From Agrostemma githago (Eukaryota; Streptophyta; Magnoliopsida; Caryophyllales; Caryophyllaceae), in assembly GCA_958450325.1 (NCBI GenBank), contig OY288249.1:62870166-62934165 (forward strand): DNA of 64,000 nucleotides. Direction: 5' to 3'. Made by a program: the position numbers and the translations under genes. Within the stretch, counting starts at the first letter, position 1. Every line of letters starts with the position of its first letter. Under the pieces are notes generated by a model that ran no database searches, was not told the origin of the DNA, and worked only from the letters and a program-made list of their open reading frames with translations. Positions 34,996 to 47,065 of this stretch are shown here, in pieces.

Positions 34996-35273
34996 GGGGT
35001 CGTTTGGTTACTCATCCAATTACTGGAAAGTGCAAGTTCCCAGGAAGTGCATTTTCAGGGAGTTGTTTGGTTGCCCACTTCCCGGGAATTGTCACTTCCT
35101 CCACAATGGGGGAAGTTACTCACCAAGCCCTCCCTTGGTGTGTAGAACTTTCCGCATGAAGTCATTTCCCACATGGCAACCAAACAATATTTTTTAATTC
35201 CCATGAAATACAAATTCACGTGAATTTAAAGTTCCCGGTAACTTTATCTTCCCATGGTGAACCAAACGAGCCC
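34996..35273. mobile_element. Harbinger-type MITE, copy 2
   Basis: It is 278 bp with ends GGGGTCGTTTGGTT and AACCAAACGAGCCC, and TTA flanks (34993-34995 and 35274-35276). It differs from copy 1 by a deletion of about 20 bp in the CCCGGGAA-rich centre. Confidence 0.85.
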
Positions 35274-36543
35274 TTAATAAGCGAATGTGGTACAGAGTAC
35301 ATTTATTCGATTTTATATTTAGATGAATGCATTTTACTTCATATCGTTGATCAAATAATAAACCCTCAAGACACGTTTTCCTTTCTAATGACGATTTTTT
35401 TTGCCAACGATAAAATCAATGAACTACTCCGTACAAGATATTTATGTCAGTAACTAGTTGAGGTGTGAAGAGATCTAAAAATATACTCCATCTCATCCAT
35501 TCAATTACACTTACTATAAATGGACAATCCAATCAATTCTTTACATTCCTTTTGACGGATTTATAAAATCATTTGATTTATCCAATAATACCATTATTTT
35601 TCTTAAAAATTGTGAAATCTTCAATATAAAAGATTGAATGAATCAAAGGGAGTAGTCATTTTCATGAGGGGAGTATATAGAAGACCAATAAAAAGGACAA
35701 ATAATACTCCTAGTGTATTGTAAAGCAGCAGGTTTACAACGAAACAAGAATAGTGTAAAAGGAAAAGGGTGTAACTAAAGTCATAACTCATAAGCTTTGG
35801 AAAAAAGAAGTAGTACGGACGAGTAATAGATTTATAAATAAAGAATCAAAATCTATGATGCATGTATGGAAAATCTTTTTAACAACGTATTAGCACAAAA
35901 AACTATAAAAGCGAGGATGGATTTGGAGAAGCAAAAAAGGGTGATAGGAGTGCACATACGTCAAACCCTAATCACATGCCCTTGTACACATTTCATGGAA
36001 GCCAAGGCCACCCAAGTCCAACCCCTTTTCCAGTACTACTACTATATCCATTTATTACTCCGTTTTATTGAATAAGTCTCATATGATTTTGTTCGAGTGT
36101 CCTGTGCATCATATTAATATTATCTTTTTATTTTTTGGTTTTTCTAACGTGTGCTCACTAGGTACACGTTGATATGTTAATTAAGTAACGAATCATCATT
36201 ATGTTATCTAAATATATGGTAATTAAGAGTTGTTATTTCAGTTTATCGTGATAATATAATTATGATTTCTTCCTTAATTAACATATTAACTTGTGTCCAC
36301 CGGGCACACATTAGAAAACCCGCTTATCTTTTGATCTTTTCTTAAATTTTGTGCTAAAATATACGAGATTTATTCGGAAAGAACGAGAGAGTAATATTAT
36401 AGGTTTTCAATTCAATTCAATTATCCCCTTCTCTCCTCTCCTTTTCTTCACTGAATTTCACGCAAATACTACTACCACTAACACTTTTATTGCCCATTAT
36501 TTTTCATTTATTAATTTTATCTACTCATCACTCATCATTCACC
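35274..36543 (+). other. Upstream region of the HECATE-like gene
   Basis: No other gene is seen. The last 200 bp (36345-36543) is CT- and CA-rich, typical of a plant 5' leader; no clear TATA box could be chosen. The distance to the nearest upstream MITE is about 1.27 kb, which probably contains the proximal promoter. Confidence 0.4.
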
Positions 36544-37356
36544 ATGGACATGAACCACATACATAATCATCATCATCACCACCACCACCTTACTCCTACT
36601 ACTATTAATCACCCTACTACTACTACTACCACCACCACCACCACTTCTTCTAATTATTGGGTTGAAGTGGAACATAACATTAGCATGCCCATGGATGATC
36701 ATCATCATCATCACCCTTTTACTCCATACTTATTTGATCCATTACATGTATGGCCTAACTATATTCATACACCAATACCATCATCATCCTCATCGTCATC
36801 GAAATTATTATCCATTGAACCAACTATACACTTTACAAAGGAAATTCATGAAATAGATGGACAACAACGAGACAATGATAACGAGGACGAAGAAGACGAG
36901 GAAGACGAGGAAGGTGAAGGAGAAGGAGAAGAAGAGCTAGGAGCTATTAAAGAAATGATGTACCGTTACGCGGTAATGCAACCCGTCAATATTGACCCAT
37001 CAACCATCCGTAAACCTAAGAGAAGGAACGTACGGATAAGTACCGACCCCCAAAGCGTGGCCGCCCGACATAGGCGCGAGCGGATATCCGAAAAGATTCG
37101 GATCCTACAACGCCTTGTGCCCGGTGGTACTAAAATGGATACCGCCTCTATGCTTGACGAGGCTATACGTTACGTTAAGTTCCTTAAGAAGCAAATTAAG
37201 CAACTTCAACGTCCTTCACCCTCCCCCAATCACCTTCCGCCACCTGTCCCCCTCTCCGGTTGGACCGCCTTACCCTCCGCCTCGATTGTGGGTCCCACAT
37301 CCGACGACCCTAGGGAAGGCAAACTTGTGCTCATGAGAGACCATTTTTATCAATAA
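36544..37356 (+). CDS. HEC: HECATE-clade bHLH transcription factor
   Basis: This intact intronless frame of 270 residues begins at ATG 36544, in a good context (CACCATGG); upstream the frame is opened only by TTG. In order it has a His tract (9-15), a Thr tract (25-34), a second His run (53-57), a Ser run (80-86), an acidic block (114-131), the clade signature IKEMMYRYAVMQPVNIDPS (135-153), then KPKRRNVRIS and the bHLH at about 166-222 with DPQSVAARHRRERISE, LQRLVPGGTKMDTASMLDEA and YVKFLKKQI. A Pro-rich tail ends LVLMRDHFYQ. As in other HEC/INDEHISCENT proteins, the basic region lacks the canonical glutamate that contacts E-box DNA (AARHRRER instead of AERRRRE). In Arabidopsis HEC proteins act redundantly in gynoecium transmitting-tract, stigma and meristem development and heterodimerise with SPATULA. 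AIRYVKFLKKQIKQLQ leans towards HEC3, but the paralogue is not settled. Nuclear location is inferred. Confidence 0.95.
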   Translation: MDMNHIHNHHHHHHHLTPTTINHPTTTTTTTTTTSSNYWVEVEHNISMPMDDHHHHHPFTPYLFDPLHVWPNYIHTPIPSSSSSSSKLLSIEPTIHFTKEIHEIDGQQRDNDNEDEEDEEDEEGEGEGEEELGAIKEMMYRYAVMQPVNIDPSTIRKPKRRNVRISTDPQSVAARHRRERISEKIRILQRLVPGGTKMDTASMLDEAIRYVKFLKKQIKQLQRPSPSPNHLPPPVPLSGWTALPSASIVGPTSDDPREGKLVLMRDHFYQ

Positions 37357-38914
37357 TTAAGCCAAGGAGGGGTGTACGGCACGGTCGGGATTATTTTTCA
37401 CCATCAAGGTATTGTAATTAATCCAAATAATTAATAATCAATTAATCAATTAATTAATTAATTAATTAATGATTTGTCTTATATGATTGTTGTGTTAATT
37501 ACATGTAATAATGATATTGTCGTCGTTGCCTAATTAATAAGCCCGTTATTTTGGAACTAACTTTATTGTTGTTTTAGTGTATTACGTGTACATACGTAAC
37601 TTCTGTTACGAAGTATTTTGTTTGAGAAACATATGTAAATTTTAAATGATGATTAATGAGTTAATAATACGTATGTTATACTTGTAGATTTTTCTTGTAG
37701 GGCGTTATCATGTGCAAGTGTGCACATATTTTTGACACCACCAAGATTAACCAACTTCAATAACTTAATTACGCCCTAAATATTCCTCGTCTCTCATTAT
37801 TCTTGGTTCCATTGAAGAATGATCAATACTGTTCATGTCTAATTATAACTTAATTACCTACAGAGTAATATTTATACGAGGGATTATAATAAGTTTATTA
37901 TGAAACATTTCACATGATAGTCACTTTTTTCATCATAGATCTCTCATGTGACATTGTCTAGCAGTAATTGTGTTCTAGACCTCTCATATATACTCCGCAC
38001 TCCGTAGAAGATAGTATATATGAGAGGTTTGCAATACAATCACTATGAGAACGTCTTATAGGGAAAAGTGATTTTATAAATGTATGATTTTTCCTCTTTC
38101 ATTGTTTTACAATATTTGTATAAGATTGTCTCATAGGAGACGTACTCAACTTGATTAAATACAAACTGATTAATTAAGCATTGCATATTGATTTTCTTGT
38201 TGTAGCGTGTATAATTTTAAAATACCTGTTAATTACTAGAAATAGACGTAGAAAAAAAAGGTGATTAAATTAGAAGGTGAAAGTTGATTTCCATGTTTGG
38301 GGAATGCATGTGAAAAAGGATGAAAAATGGTTGGAAGGATATTATAGAGAAAGGTGGCGCAGAATAATGATAGCGTTTTTGTTTGGGGTTACGTACGTCA
38401 GTTCCTCCACATGCAATAATATTATGTAGAGCGGATCATCAATCCAATTAAATTAAATTTAGTCATATATATTGACTACATACATAAAATACAATTAATT
38501 ATATTACTCCTATGAATTGAATTATTATTATTATTTGTTCCAAACTTTGCAAGTTGCCGAAAAGTCTGGTTAATATGATCGATCATGCATCTTTCTCAAT
38601 TCTCAGCTCAGCTCCGGGAATAAATGTATGTGACGTGAGTGAGATAAACTGCCTTTTTTGAAAATCATTACAGAGTACCGTGGAGAATTTAGAATTATTA
38701 CATAGTCAAATATGTTGTTATTCACAAAAATTTTAGATAAACGATTTCTCAATACGGCTATTGAGACTCGATCAAGAGACCTCTCACGTGAGGAAGTGAT
38801 GAAGGTATTAAATTACCTATTTCAATGTTATGTCTCACACTAATTAAATTAGTGGGAGACAGTCTCTTATATCAGTAGACCTAGACCACCTAGTTTTTCT
38901 TATACTAAGTTATA
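37357..38914. other. Downstream region of the HEC gene, AT-rich
   Basis: It starts with the 3' UTR of the HEC gene; an (ATTA)n run lies at about 37440-37470. No further gene is seen. 37900-38150 has scattered copies of ATCTCTCATGTGA/AGAGGTCT words like those near 39960 and 40030. Confidence 0.45.
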
Positions 38915-39008
38915 CCCCTCCCATTCTTTGGATTCCTACCATTTGATTAAAATACTACTTACATGTAATCAACTTATGGTAGGAATCCGAAGAATGACAT
39001 GTATGGAG
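38915..39008. mobile_element. Short Stowaway-like MITE
   Basis: It is a 94-bp TA-flanked hairpin element; CATTCTTTGGATTCCTACCA pairs with TGGTAGGAATCCGAAGAATG. The ends (CCTCCC/ATGGAG) are decayed. Related in sequence to 17422-17610. Confidence 0.6.
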
Positions 39009-39119
39009 TATTATACTAATATATATAAATCGATCACCAAAAATTAACTTGTATCTTTAAAATGATTTTCTAAAAAAAAATTATAGATATTTTGAAACTC
39101 ATTCTCCTTTAAATTATTA

Positions 39120-39305
39120 CTCCCTCCGTTCCAATGAATTGTTTGCCTATTCCATATTGAGGCGTCTCAATGGATTGTTTGCCTTTCTATTTTAGGAATG
39201 TTTTTTATATGTAATTTGACCCTTAACTCCACATGTCACCTTCTAATTGGATCTCTTCCCCTTGGTGCCAAAAGCAAAGGCAAACAATTCATTGAACAGA
39301 GGTAG
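39120..39305. mobile_element. Stowaway-type MITE
   Basis: CTCCCTCCGTTCCAATGAAT at the left pairs with ATTCATTGAACAGAGGTAG at the right; TA flanks lie at 39118-39119 and 39306-39307. An internal second AATGGATTGTTTGCC copy is present near 39170. Confidence 0.8.
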
Positions 39306-39441
39306 TACGAAATTTATGTGAATAAACTAATATAAACTTTAAATTCCCTTCACCGCCTCGTTCTTTTGTTAACTTTTGATTAAAATATTACTCATTAATA
39401 ATGTAAAAGATAGACAAATAATAGAGAAGAAAAGAATAATT

Positions 39442-39757
39442 CACTACTACAAATAAGATTAAAGAGGATGGTTGGATAAGGAACCGTCCTTTAGGTCGAC
39501 GTCCTATTAAATCAAATAGCGCGGTTCCAAGAAGGTCAAACCATCCTATTTAATTGCAGAACCGTCCTATTAAATTGTTTACAAATAGGACGGTTATGCC
39601 TTCAATCGTCCTATTTGTAAACAATTTAATAGGACGGTTCTGCAATTAAATATGACGGTTTGACCTTCTTGGAACCGCGCTATTTGATTTAATAGGACAT
39701 CGACCTAAAGGACGGCTCCTTATCCAACCATCCTCTTTAATCTTATTTGTAGTAGTG
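39442..39757. mobile_element. Foldback CACTA-type MITE (near-perfect hairpin)
   Basis: Starts CACTACTACAAATAAG at 39442 and ends with its complement at 39757, flanked by ATT on both sides (39439-39441 and 39758-39760). The two halves are complementary almost throughout, with only a few mismatches and a short loop at about 39592-39605. CACTA ends and a 3-bp duplication assign it to CACTA/En-Spm. It has no coding capacity. Confidence 0.88.
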
Positions 39758-39760
39758 ATT

Positions 39761-40770
39761 ATTTATTTTACAAGAAATCTAGCTAATTGTTATCAAAAAT
39801 AAGAAGTATGTTTTCATTACTAATAATGACGTATAGAAATGATTAAATGCGTCTCTCACCTTATATCTAAGGTGATGGTTGGAGACCCATAAATGATTCT
39901 ATTTTCAATAGGAACAAACACTTCTATGAGGCGGTCTCACGATAATTTTACTATGAGATCTCTCGCATAGAAGATGGTTATTAAATTAGTAACTAGCTAT
40001 CTCTATGATACAGGTTTCATAGTAAAATTACAATGAAACTCTCTCACATGAGGCTTATTGTTCTATAGGATGCACCCTCAATTGATTGTCCTTTGGGTTG
40101 AGTTTGGGTTTGAGCTTGATCAAGTGTGGATGCATGCATGTATGTCTCCTGAAACCTGATGCTGCTAAGACTATGATTAATAATGGAGGTGGAAAAAAAG
40201 GTGGAGGTGGATGGTGAAAGGCAAAGTAATAATAAAAAATTTGGACCCAAATCCATTTTGTATAACATTTGGTCTAAATAAGACCTCTCTCGATCACCTT
40301 ATTCTCCACCTTCATACTTCACATTTTCTAATTGGTTTATTTTTTTGTATTTGTTATAAACGTTGAAATGAATATATTTTAAAACATACTTTATAAAAAT
40401 AAAATAAAATATTCACCAATATTCATATTTTTTCATGGTCTATAAATAGAGACCAATTTTGACATACTTTTACTCCAAAAAAAATTGTCTCGTAATTAGC
40501 TACTTATATATTTGTCTCGTTTTTATAATTTTTTTTTATGTTTTTTAAAAAATAATAAAAATGTCATTTCGTAAAAAATAATATTTCCACTAACGTAAAT
40601 ATAACTAACTTCGTAAAATAAATTTGATTGTTCAATAAAATGATTTTTTTAAATTTAAATGAGAAAAATAATAAAGAATAATACATGTGTAAGACTATGG
40701 TGAAAGGAGGTGCGAATAAATGTAGGAAAGTTAGCGTGAGTGTGATAAGTTAGGTTGTAAATAAAAAATA
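39761..40770. other. AT-rich intergenic DNA
   Basis: No gene is seen. Words of the type GAGGCGGTCTCACG and CTCTCACATGAGG recur at 39925-40055. Confidence 0.4.
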
Positions 40771-41023
40771 CCCCCTCCTAGTTTTTTTTATCTTCCCTCT
40801 TTCCTTTTTGGCACTAGTTCAACAATCTTTCTTCTCTCCATTTTTGAGTTGTACTTTAATCAATTTTTTATTATTCCTTCAATTATTCATTCTTTCCTTT
40901 ATTCACAAACCCCACCATATTTCTATTTTATACCCCACATTTTCTTACTTCAATAAATTCTTTAATACATTCTTAATTTTTGTACCCAAAAAAATGGGGA
41001 AGAAATAAAAAACTAGGAGGGAG
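40771..41023. mobile_element. Stowaway-type MITE
   Basis: CCCCCTCCTAGTTTTTTTTA pairs with AAAAAACTAGGAGGGAG at the right, flanked by TA (40769-40770 and 41024-41025). 253 bp. The frame at 40808-41008 lies inside and is not a gene. Confidence 0.78.
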
Positions 41024-41719
41024 TAATATAATATGGGTTAGACCTCGGTGAAGAACACCAAAGAATAAACATGGTCTAATATTCCACTTAAAAAGGTGGG
41101 GTGAGATTCAAACAAGTGCTATTTCCTTAGGTTGGTTATGATATTATGTAAATAGAAAAAATAATTCAACAAAAATTTTTAAGGTGGTGCAATGGTTGGA
41201 GTCCATAAATAATACTCGTACTCCGTAATTTTGTAGTGATCTAAATATCTAACAATTAGGTCTAAATATCAACCGCTAATGTGTGAGCAATAATGGAATA
41301 AAACAGTGTATATATCCGATAAAATATGAGATGAGAATAAAATGGGATGACAAAAAACATGCATGCGCTAGTCACAAGCAAGTCGCAAAATTCTCATAAT
41401 CTATTTTTTGTGTAATTTTATAAAGAACCCGTACGTGATATTGTATTACACTGTGTGTTACTGTGACTTAATGAGACTGATGAGATACTCAAAGATTTAG
41501 GGTATTCCAAGTTTCTTCGATGAAATTGATATACTCCAGATATCAATATATCATACGGAGTACTGTCATATGTAGAGTAGAAAGGGAGTGTGTTATATTA
41601 TATGACAACCATGTATAGAAGACTCACGCATTGGATGAATTAAATAGGATACATTCTTATTTGTGACGAGTATATCTCTTATAAATTTGTAACAATTAAA
41701 TATTATAGTAGATAAAGAC
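41024..41719. other. Intergenic DNA
   Basis: No gene or clear repeat is seen. Confidence 0.4.
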
Positions 41720-41960
41720 CAGGGGCGTCTTAATAGATTTGGAGGCCCAGTTCGAGTCTCAAGTTTGACCTTGAAGGTTTGATCCCATGACCTTTCATGT
41801 AAATGGAGTAAACTCAAACCACCACACTACAAACCACATATGCAAACATTATCTCATAATTTTATATATAGAGTAACTATTCAGAAAGAGGATTATGAGG
41901 CCCAACAAAATTGGAGGCCCAGTTCCCTGCTCGTCCTGAACCTCCTCTGGGCCGCCCCTG
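41720..41960. mobile_element. hAT-type MITE with internal tRNA-like segment
   Basis: It starts CAGGGGCGTCTTAATAG, ends GGGCCGCCCCTG, and is flanked by perfect 8-bp duplications ATAAAGAC (41712-41719 and 41961-41968). On the minus strand there is an A-box-like GTAGTGTGGTGGTTTGAG (about 41814-41831) and a B-box-like GGTCATGGGATCAAACC (about 41777-41793), again a SINE-like segment in a hAT element. Confidence 0.85.
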
Positions 41961-41968
41961 ATAAAGAC

Positions 41969-42760
41969 GAATCGTGCGATTAGTCTATTACCAATGCATA
42001 TAGATTTTGTTTTATCTAACCACATGGATGATGTTCATTATAACTTGACAGATATACTTGACCTTACATTATAAGGGAGAGTAAGTGATTAAATATAGAT
42101 GAGTAGGGATGAAATGATAGAGAAAGGGCGTAGGAAGATTTCGTGTAGGTTTGCACCAATTGTACCTCCACGTTGAAATGATTGTTTTTTACATGCATAA
42201 ATAATAATAATGCTCTCATTTTTCAGAGCTCGCTCGTGACTTGTGATCTGAGGCCTATCTATCTATCTATCTATCCATCCTGCGCCAATCCCCTTCTAAT
42301 TTTCTTTTTACCTTTTTCCATTGAAGTAAGCCCATATATATTACTCCCTTGCTTCTTCCAACGGATTCAGTACTCCGTAATATTTTGTGTGCATATGCAT
42401 GGTGCTCATTTCTGAATTAAAGCCTACGTGTGTGTTTGATATCATCAAAAATAAGTATACTTTGTTGAGTAGGTGTTTTATTTTTCAAGAAATATGATGC
42501 GTCTTTGGTTAACGTTAATTAGATACCATTTTCTAAAAATGGTGTACCTACTCCATATAAAATGTGAAGTTTACTCATTGGCTAAGCCTCGTTCAGCAAC
42601 TGGACGATTTAACGGACGTTTCACCAAAGATTTGCAGTGATTATTGACCATCTCATTTGATGTTTTTATTGTCTTCTCACTATATTTTTGTTTGCTACAT
42701 TCCCAAAGGACTTAACAAAGAGGCGGCCATGAGGATCAAGAGTTAGGCTCTCCCTCAATA
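41969..42760. other. Intergenic DNA
   Basis: No gene is recognised. A short (TATC)n run lies at 42257-42275. Confidence 0.4.
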
Positions 42761-42985
42761 CTCCCTTCATTTTTTATGTTTCTTCACGTATTCCTTTTAG
42801 GGCCGTTTTTTTGTTTCTTCTCACTTCCACTCTTACCTTTTTTGTTCTATCATATTTTACCCTTTTGTTCTCATTAGATACAAGTCATTTCATAAGGTCT
42901 ATCATTCATTACTTTATAATATTTTAACAATTTTCTTATTCTAAGTGCAAAAAGAATGGGAAGAAACATAAGAAACGGAGGGAGG
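42761..42985. mobile_element. Stowaway-type MITE
   Basis: The left end CTCCCTTCATTTTTTATGTT pairs with AACATAAGAAACGGAGGGAG at the right; TA lies just outside on both sides. The right limit is uncertain by one to three bases. Confidence 0.7.
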
Positions 42986-42987
42986 GT

Positions 42988-45323
42988 ATATATTAGCCGA
43001 CAAAAAAAAAATTAAAAAGAATCTCATCGTACAAGGTGTAATATTATTTGTATTCGGTTAAAGATGTTTAATACGGATTATTCCGTATAAAAAATAGTCT
43101 ACTGAAAAGTTGTATGAGAGGTTTAAATAGTACGGAGTACTCCCTTCTCATTCTTTGAAAAAGTACACTTTGAATAAAATATATCACAAACAATAGGGAG
43201 TACCGCTTATTTCTTTCCTTAGAGAATTAAAATACTGAGTATTTATTTACTAATCATATGTATTCTCTCCCCTTTTCTATGATCTTCTATATCATCTTTT
43301 GGGAAGTTTGTAAGGAGAAGGGAATACGTGAAGAAAAATGAATATGAAGAAAAGAAAATGGATCACAAACAATAGCAACCACAAAATAGATAGAGTAGTA
43401 AAAAGAAAAGTTTCCTAAAAGAAACTTGGAACATCAAGTATTTATTTACTCATCATATCTGGCTTATTGTGTGGCCTGGACGGCTCACACTGTACAAGTA
43501 CAACGACCCAAAAGTGCAAATGCTTCACTTGCTTCTTTGTTACTCTGTTCTTGTTACTCCCTCCTCATTAAATATCTCCTACATATATTTTGTTTGATTC
43601 AATGAAGAGTGAATTTAGTCGCATTACAAACGGGGAGGAACAGTATGATATGGAGAAAGTATTAATAAAGGAGGAATCGTTGTATGGTGTAGAATCTTCT
43701 TAATCTATAACATATACTCGATCGTATAGTTTTTTGATACACTTTGGCCAGTTACGTTGTTGGGAAGTCGATCTAATGGACTAATGGTGGTGGGCATAGA
43801 CCTCACAAATGGGTCAACTTCAACATATGGTCGGATTGGATCATTTTGGGTTAGGTTTATTTTCGGGTTTGCTTCATTTTTTTATATTAATAGTCGTGTT
43901 AACTCGAGTTACGGATCAAACTCAAATTTTCAGTTTGGGTGTCGGGTAGGTAGAACCGGTTTTAATTTGTCATGAGGTGTGATCTAGTGGTGCAGGAGGT
44001 GTAGTTAATTAAGTGGGCAAGTGTATGTTTAGGAATGGAATTAGAATTAGTGGGCGTATAGTATGTAGGTAGCAGCAGGCAAGTATGTTATTGGCGTAAG
44101 GTAGGCTGGACTCTATAGGTAGGCCTTAACCATGCAAGACACACTACTGTATTTATTGAATTGGTGTTGAAGTTGAAGTTGAAGTTGAAGCATGCTTTAA
44201 TTTACTCAGTTACGAGTATCTTTCATAATCATTGTTATAGCTAGTGAGCTATGTTCTGATTGTCATTCATATATATTTGCGTGAAACATCCTTTAATTTT
44301 GTTGTAAGTAAATCAATTCTCAAACATTTTATCAATGGCAGCTGAGGTATGTAGAATAGCAGCACGTACTAGTCTACAGTGTACGGAGTACTACATAACA
44401 CGTCGTATAAATCATACAACTACACAGTAGTAATTAACAGTGCATCCTTAGTTTCTCGTCTCATCGTTTGAGTTGCCAAAAGCTATACTCCCTCCATCAC
44501 CATCACCTGATGCATGCCTTATATTCATTCATAAAACAACACTAATAAGTAATAACTATGTTCATCTCTTCTCCAAAATCAACTTTCTAACTTTTGATGC
44601 TCAATTACAAATATTACCGACTCTTTTAAGGGTAAATTTCTCTTTTGGACACTATTTACAAATAAAGAATTTTTTAAATATTTTTGGCAATCTATAAGAG
44701 AAAATATAGTCATGTGAAATCTTATTTGATTTGCATTTTTGAGTAGATTATAGAATATCAAATTTTTACAGGAAAAATTGATAGCAACAATATCACATTT
44801 ATAACTTCTTCTACAAATGATATCACCTTTCAATAATTCCAAAATGATAGCACCTTTCTACACTATCTTCTTAGAACAATTCCCCTATAAAATTGACTTG
44901 TAATAGCAGGTAATGTACTGGATTTTAAGATGAAAGTCAAATTTTATACTCCTATTTAGAAAACAAATGTACTTATTTCTAAACAAATTCTAACAAATTA
45001 CGAAGTATGTAGTATAATTTATACTACTGTACGCGATATAGTAACGACGGTCCATCGTTTTCCCAAAACACCAAATGATAGTTTCGGGCATTTCCGACGG
45101 GCTGTCAAATGACGTCGACGACCCGTCAAAATTCAAATGACGGTCCGTTGTTTTCCTATGTCAGTCTATTAATGGCCTTTTTCGGCCCATAAATGACAGT
45201 ATCGAGTCTGCGGGTCAACTACGACTCCGACAATAACACAGACCCACATCCGTTTTTTAAAGTGAGATCCGTACTTGACACGTACAAACCCATCAGGTCT
45301 CTGGAAAAAAATGAGACTCAAAC
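42988..45323. other. AT-rich intergenic DNA
   Basis: No gene is seen. 43755-43975 is a GGGTCGG/GGGTT-rich patch giving a chance ORF. 44172-44190 has a short GTTGAA repeat. 45050-45180 contains AAATGACGGTCC... words like a decayed repeat. Short Stowaway-end words (TACTCCCTCC, TACGGAGTA) are frequent. Confidence 0.4.
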
Positions 45324-46264
45324 TGTGGACATGAAAATCGATGCTGAGTTCGTCCCTTTGCATTACGATACCGATGCTGAGTTATCGAAAATCGTGCATC
45401 AAATGACTCTCGTATGCCAACGGTTTCGGACATCTGGAAACCATGGTTCTAAGTAAGGGGTGAGGGTACGTGTTGGAAAGCCCACAAAGGACACTCAACC
45501 CCGCCCGCTCTTAGCGGCCTCTACTTAGATATCGTTCTTTTTTCGTGTACTCGCGTTAGTTTGACGATGAAATTCTATGAAAACAACGCTTTTTTTTGCT
45601 AAACACGTGAATTATATTCAACTACATACGTCGTTTAATGCATCTAAACTAACGTCGAATTTATTTAGCATGCGAGATTCGTTTTAATGCGACAAGTGCA
45701 AATAACAAAAATAAAACTTGGAAATAGATTACAAATACGCGGGCGGAATACAACCCGGAAATACAATACAACAAGCAAAATAAAAAAATCGTGATAATAA
45801 CAGAACGTAAATAAATTAAATGATAATAGGATGATATGATGCATGGTTTTGAAAAGATGGACACGTGATGGACTTAACACGCAGTGACCGAAGTCGTAGA
45901 AAAAGATTTGTTGAGGCTCGTTGTGTGTAGAAGGCTCACGGTTTCGGCGTGACAGAGGCCACTCAATCGAGTCATGGGGGAGACTCAATCGAGTGCCTTA
46001 CTAAAAAAAACCATGCCTTGTTTTTGAGGGGTCACTTAATCGAGTGAGCCATGTCACTCGATCGAGTGCCCTCTGTTCGAGGTGCTACTCGATTCCGGAA
46101 ACGTAGTAATTCCCACTTTTGTTTTAAATTGATAACTAGCCGAGTAACGTGAAAATATTGTATAGTTTAAACTCGACTCGGTTTACGACGCTCATAATGT
46201 AAATTGTATAATTACGAGATCGGTTATCGATTATTTGAAAAAGTGCTATAAAATTGGCTTGAAT
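45324..46264 (-). repeat. Old Ogre/Retand-like LTR, first piece
   Basis: It starts TGTGGACATGA at 45324, the same opening as the young LTRs at 51392 and 60426. After an internal deletion it follows them through the GAGTTCGTCCCTTTGCATT block, the AAGGGGTGAGGGTACGTGTTGG block (45456-45477) and the CACTCGATCGAGTG region (45960-46075), with many substitutions. It is interrupted at 46265 by the CACTA element. Confidence 0.7.
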
Positions 46265-46289
46265 CACTACAAGGAAACATCCAATTAGC

Positions 46290-46740
46290 AACCGATACAA
46301 TCGGTCGGTAAGCTTAGAAATCGGTCGGTAAATTGAATTACCGACCGATTTTGAAATATTTCCGACCGAAAACATATAGTCGGAAACTATAGTCGGAAAA
46401 GGAATTCATCGACCGAAAATCGCGGTCGGTAAATCACCGACCGAATTACGGTCTGGGAAGAACATCGGCGGTCGGTAATTATTTTTACCGACTGAAAATA
46501 ACGGTCGGAAAAAGCAGGAATACCGACCGACAAGTCGGTCGGCAAAATGATTATGCGGTCGGTAATGTTATTTACAGACTGTTAGCTGCGGTCGGTAATC
46601 TCTTCCGACCAAGCCTAAACCAGGAGCTCCTGGAAGACGGGTGGTCGGGAAAAAACTATGGCGGTCGGTAATGCGGTTTGGGCGGTCGGTGACGAGATGA
46701 ATCGGTCGGTAATGGCCATTTTCGGTCGGTAAAAGTTGTT
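46290..46740. repeat. Subterminal CGGTCGGTAA array, left side of CACTA
   Basis: About twenty copies of CGGTCGG(T/A)AA or its complement in both orientations, sometimes as head-to-head pairs such as TTACCGACCG. Confidence 0.85.
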
Positions 46741-47065
46741 AACGCCGGGGGTTCTATTGGTTTTGTTGTCCTCCAATTTGCACATACAAATCTGCATTAT
46801 AACCATCATACCATTCAATTCTTCCAACTCATTCAAAATACAACATCATTCACTTCAACCCCTTCATTCATTAACTTCATTCAAAATCCAACATCTTCAC
46901 AATTCATTCACATAAAACATTCGATATCATGGACATAGCTTTCTAAAATGTTTAACTACTTAATTAAGAGATCAATACTAATGAAAGTGTAAAGAGAGTC
47001 TAAACAACTTGGAAGAAAAATCAAAGTTATCACAACTTTAAAGAGTAATCAATGAGAGGTTCAAG

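Noticed and set aside
43757..43975. 72-codon ORF
   Set aside because: Produced by GGGTTT/GGGTCG-rich repeat wording similar to worn MULE-MITE arms.
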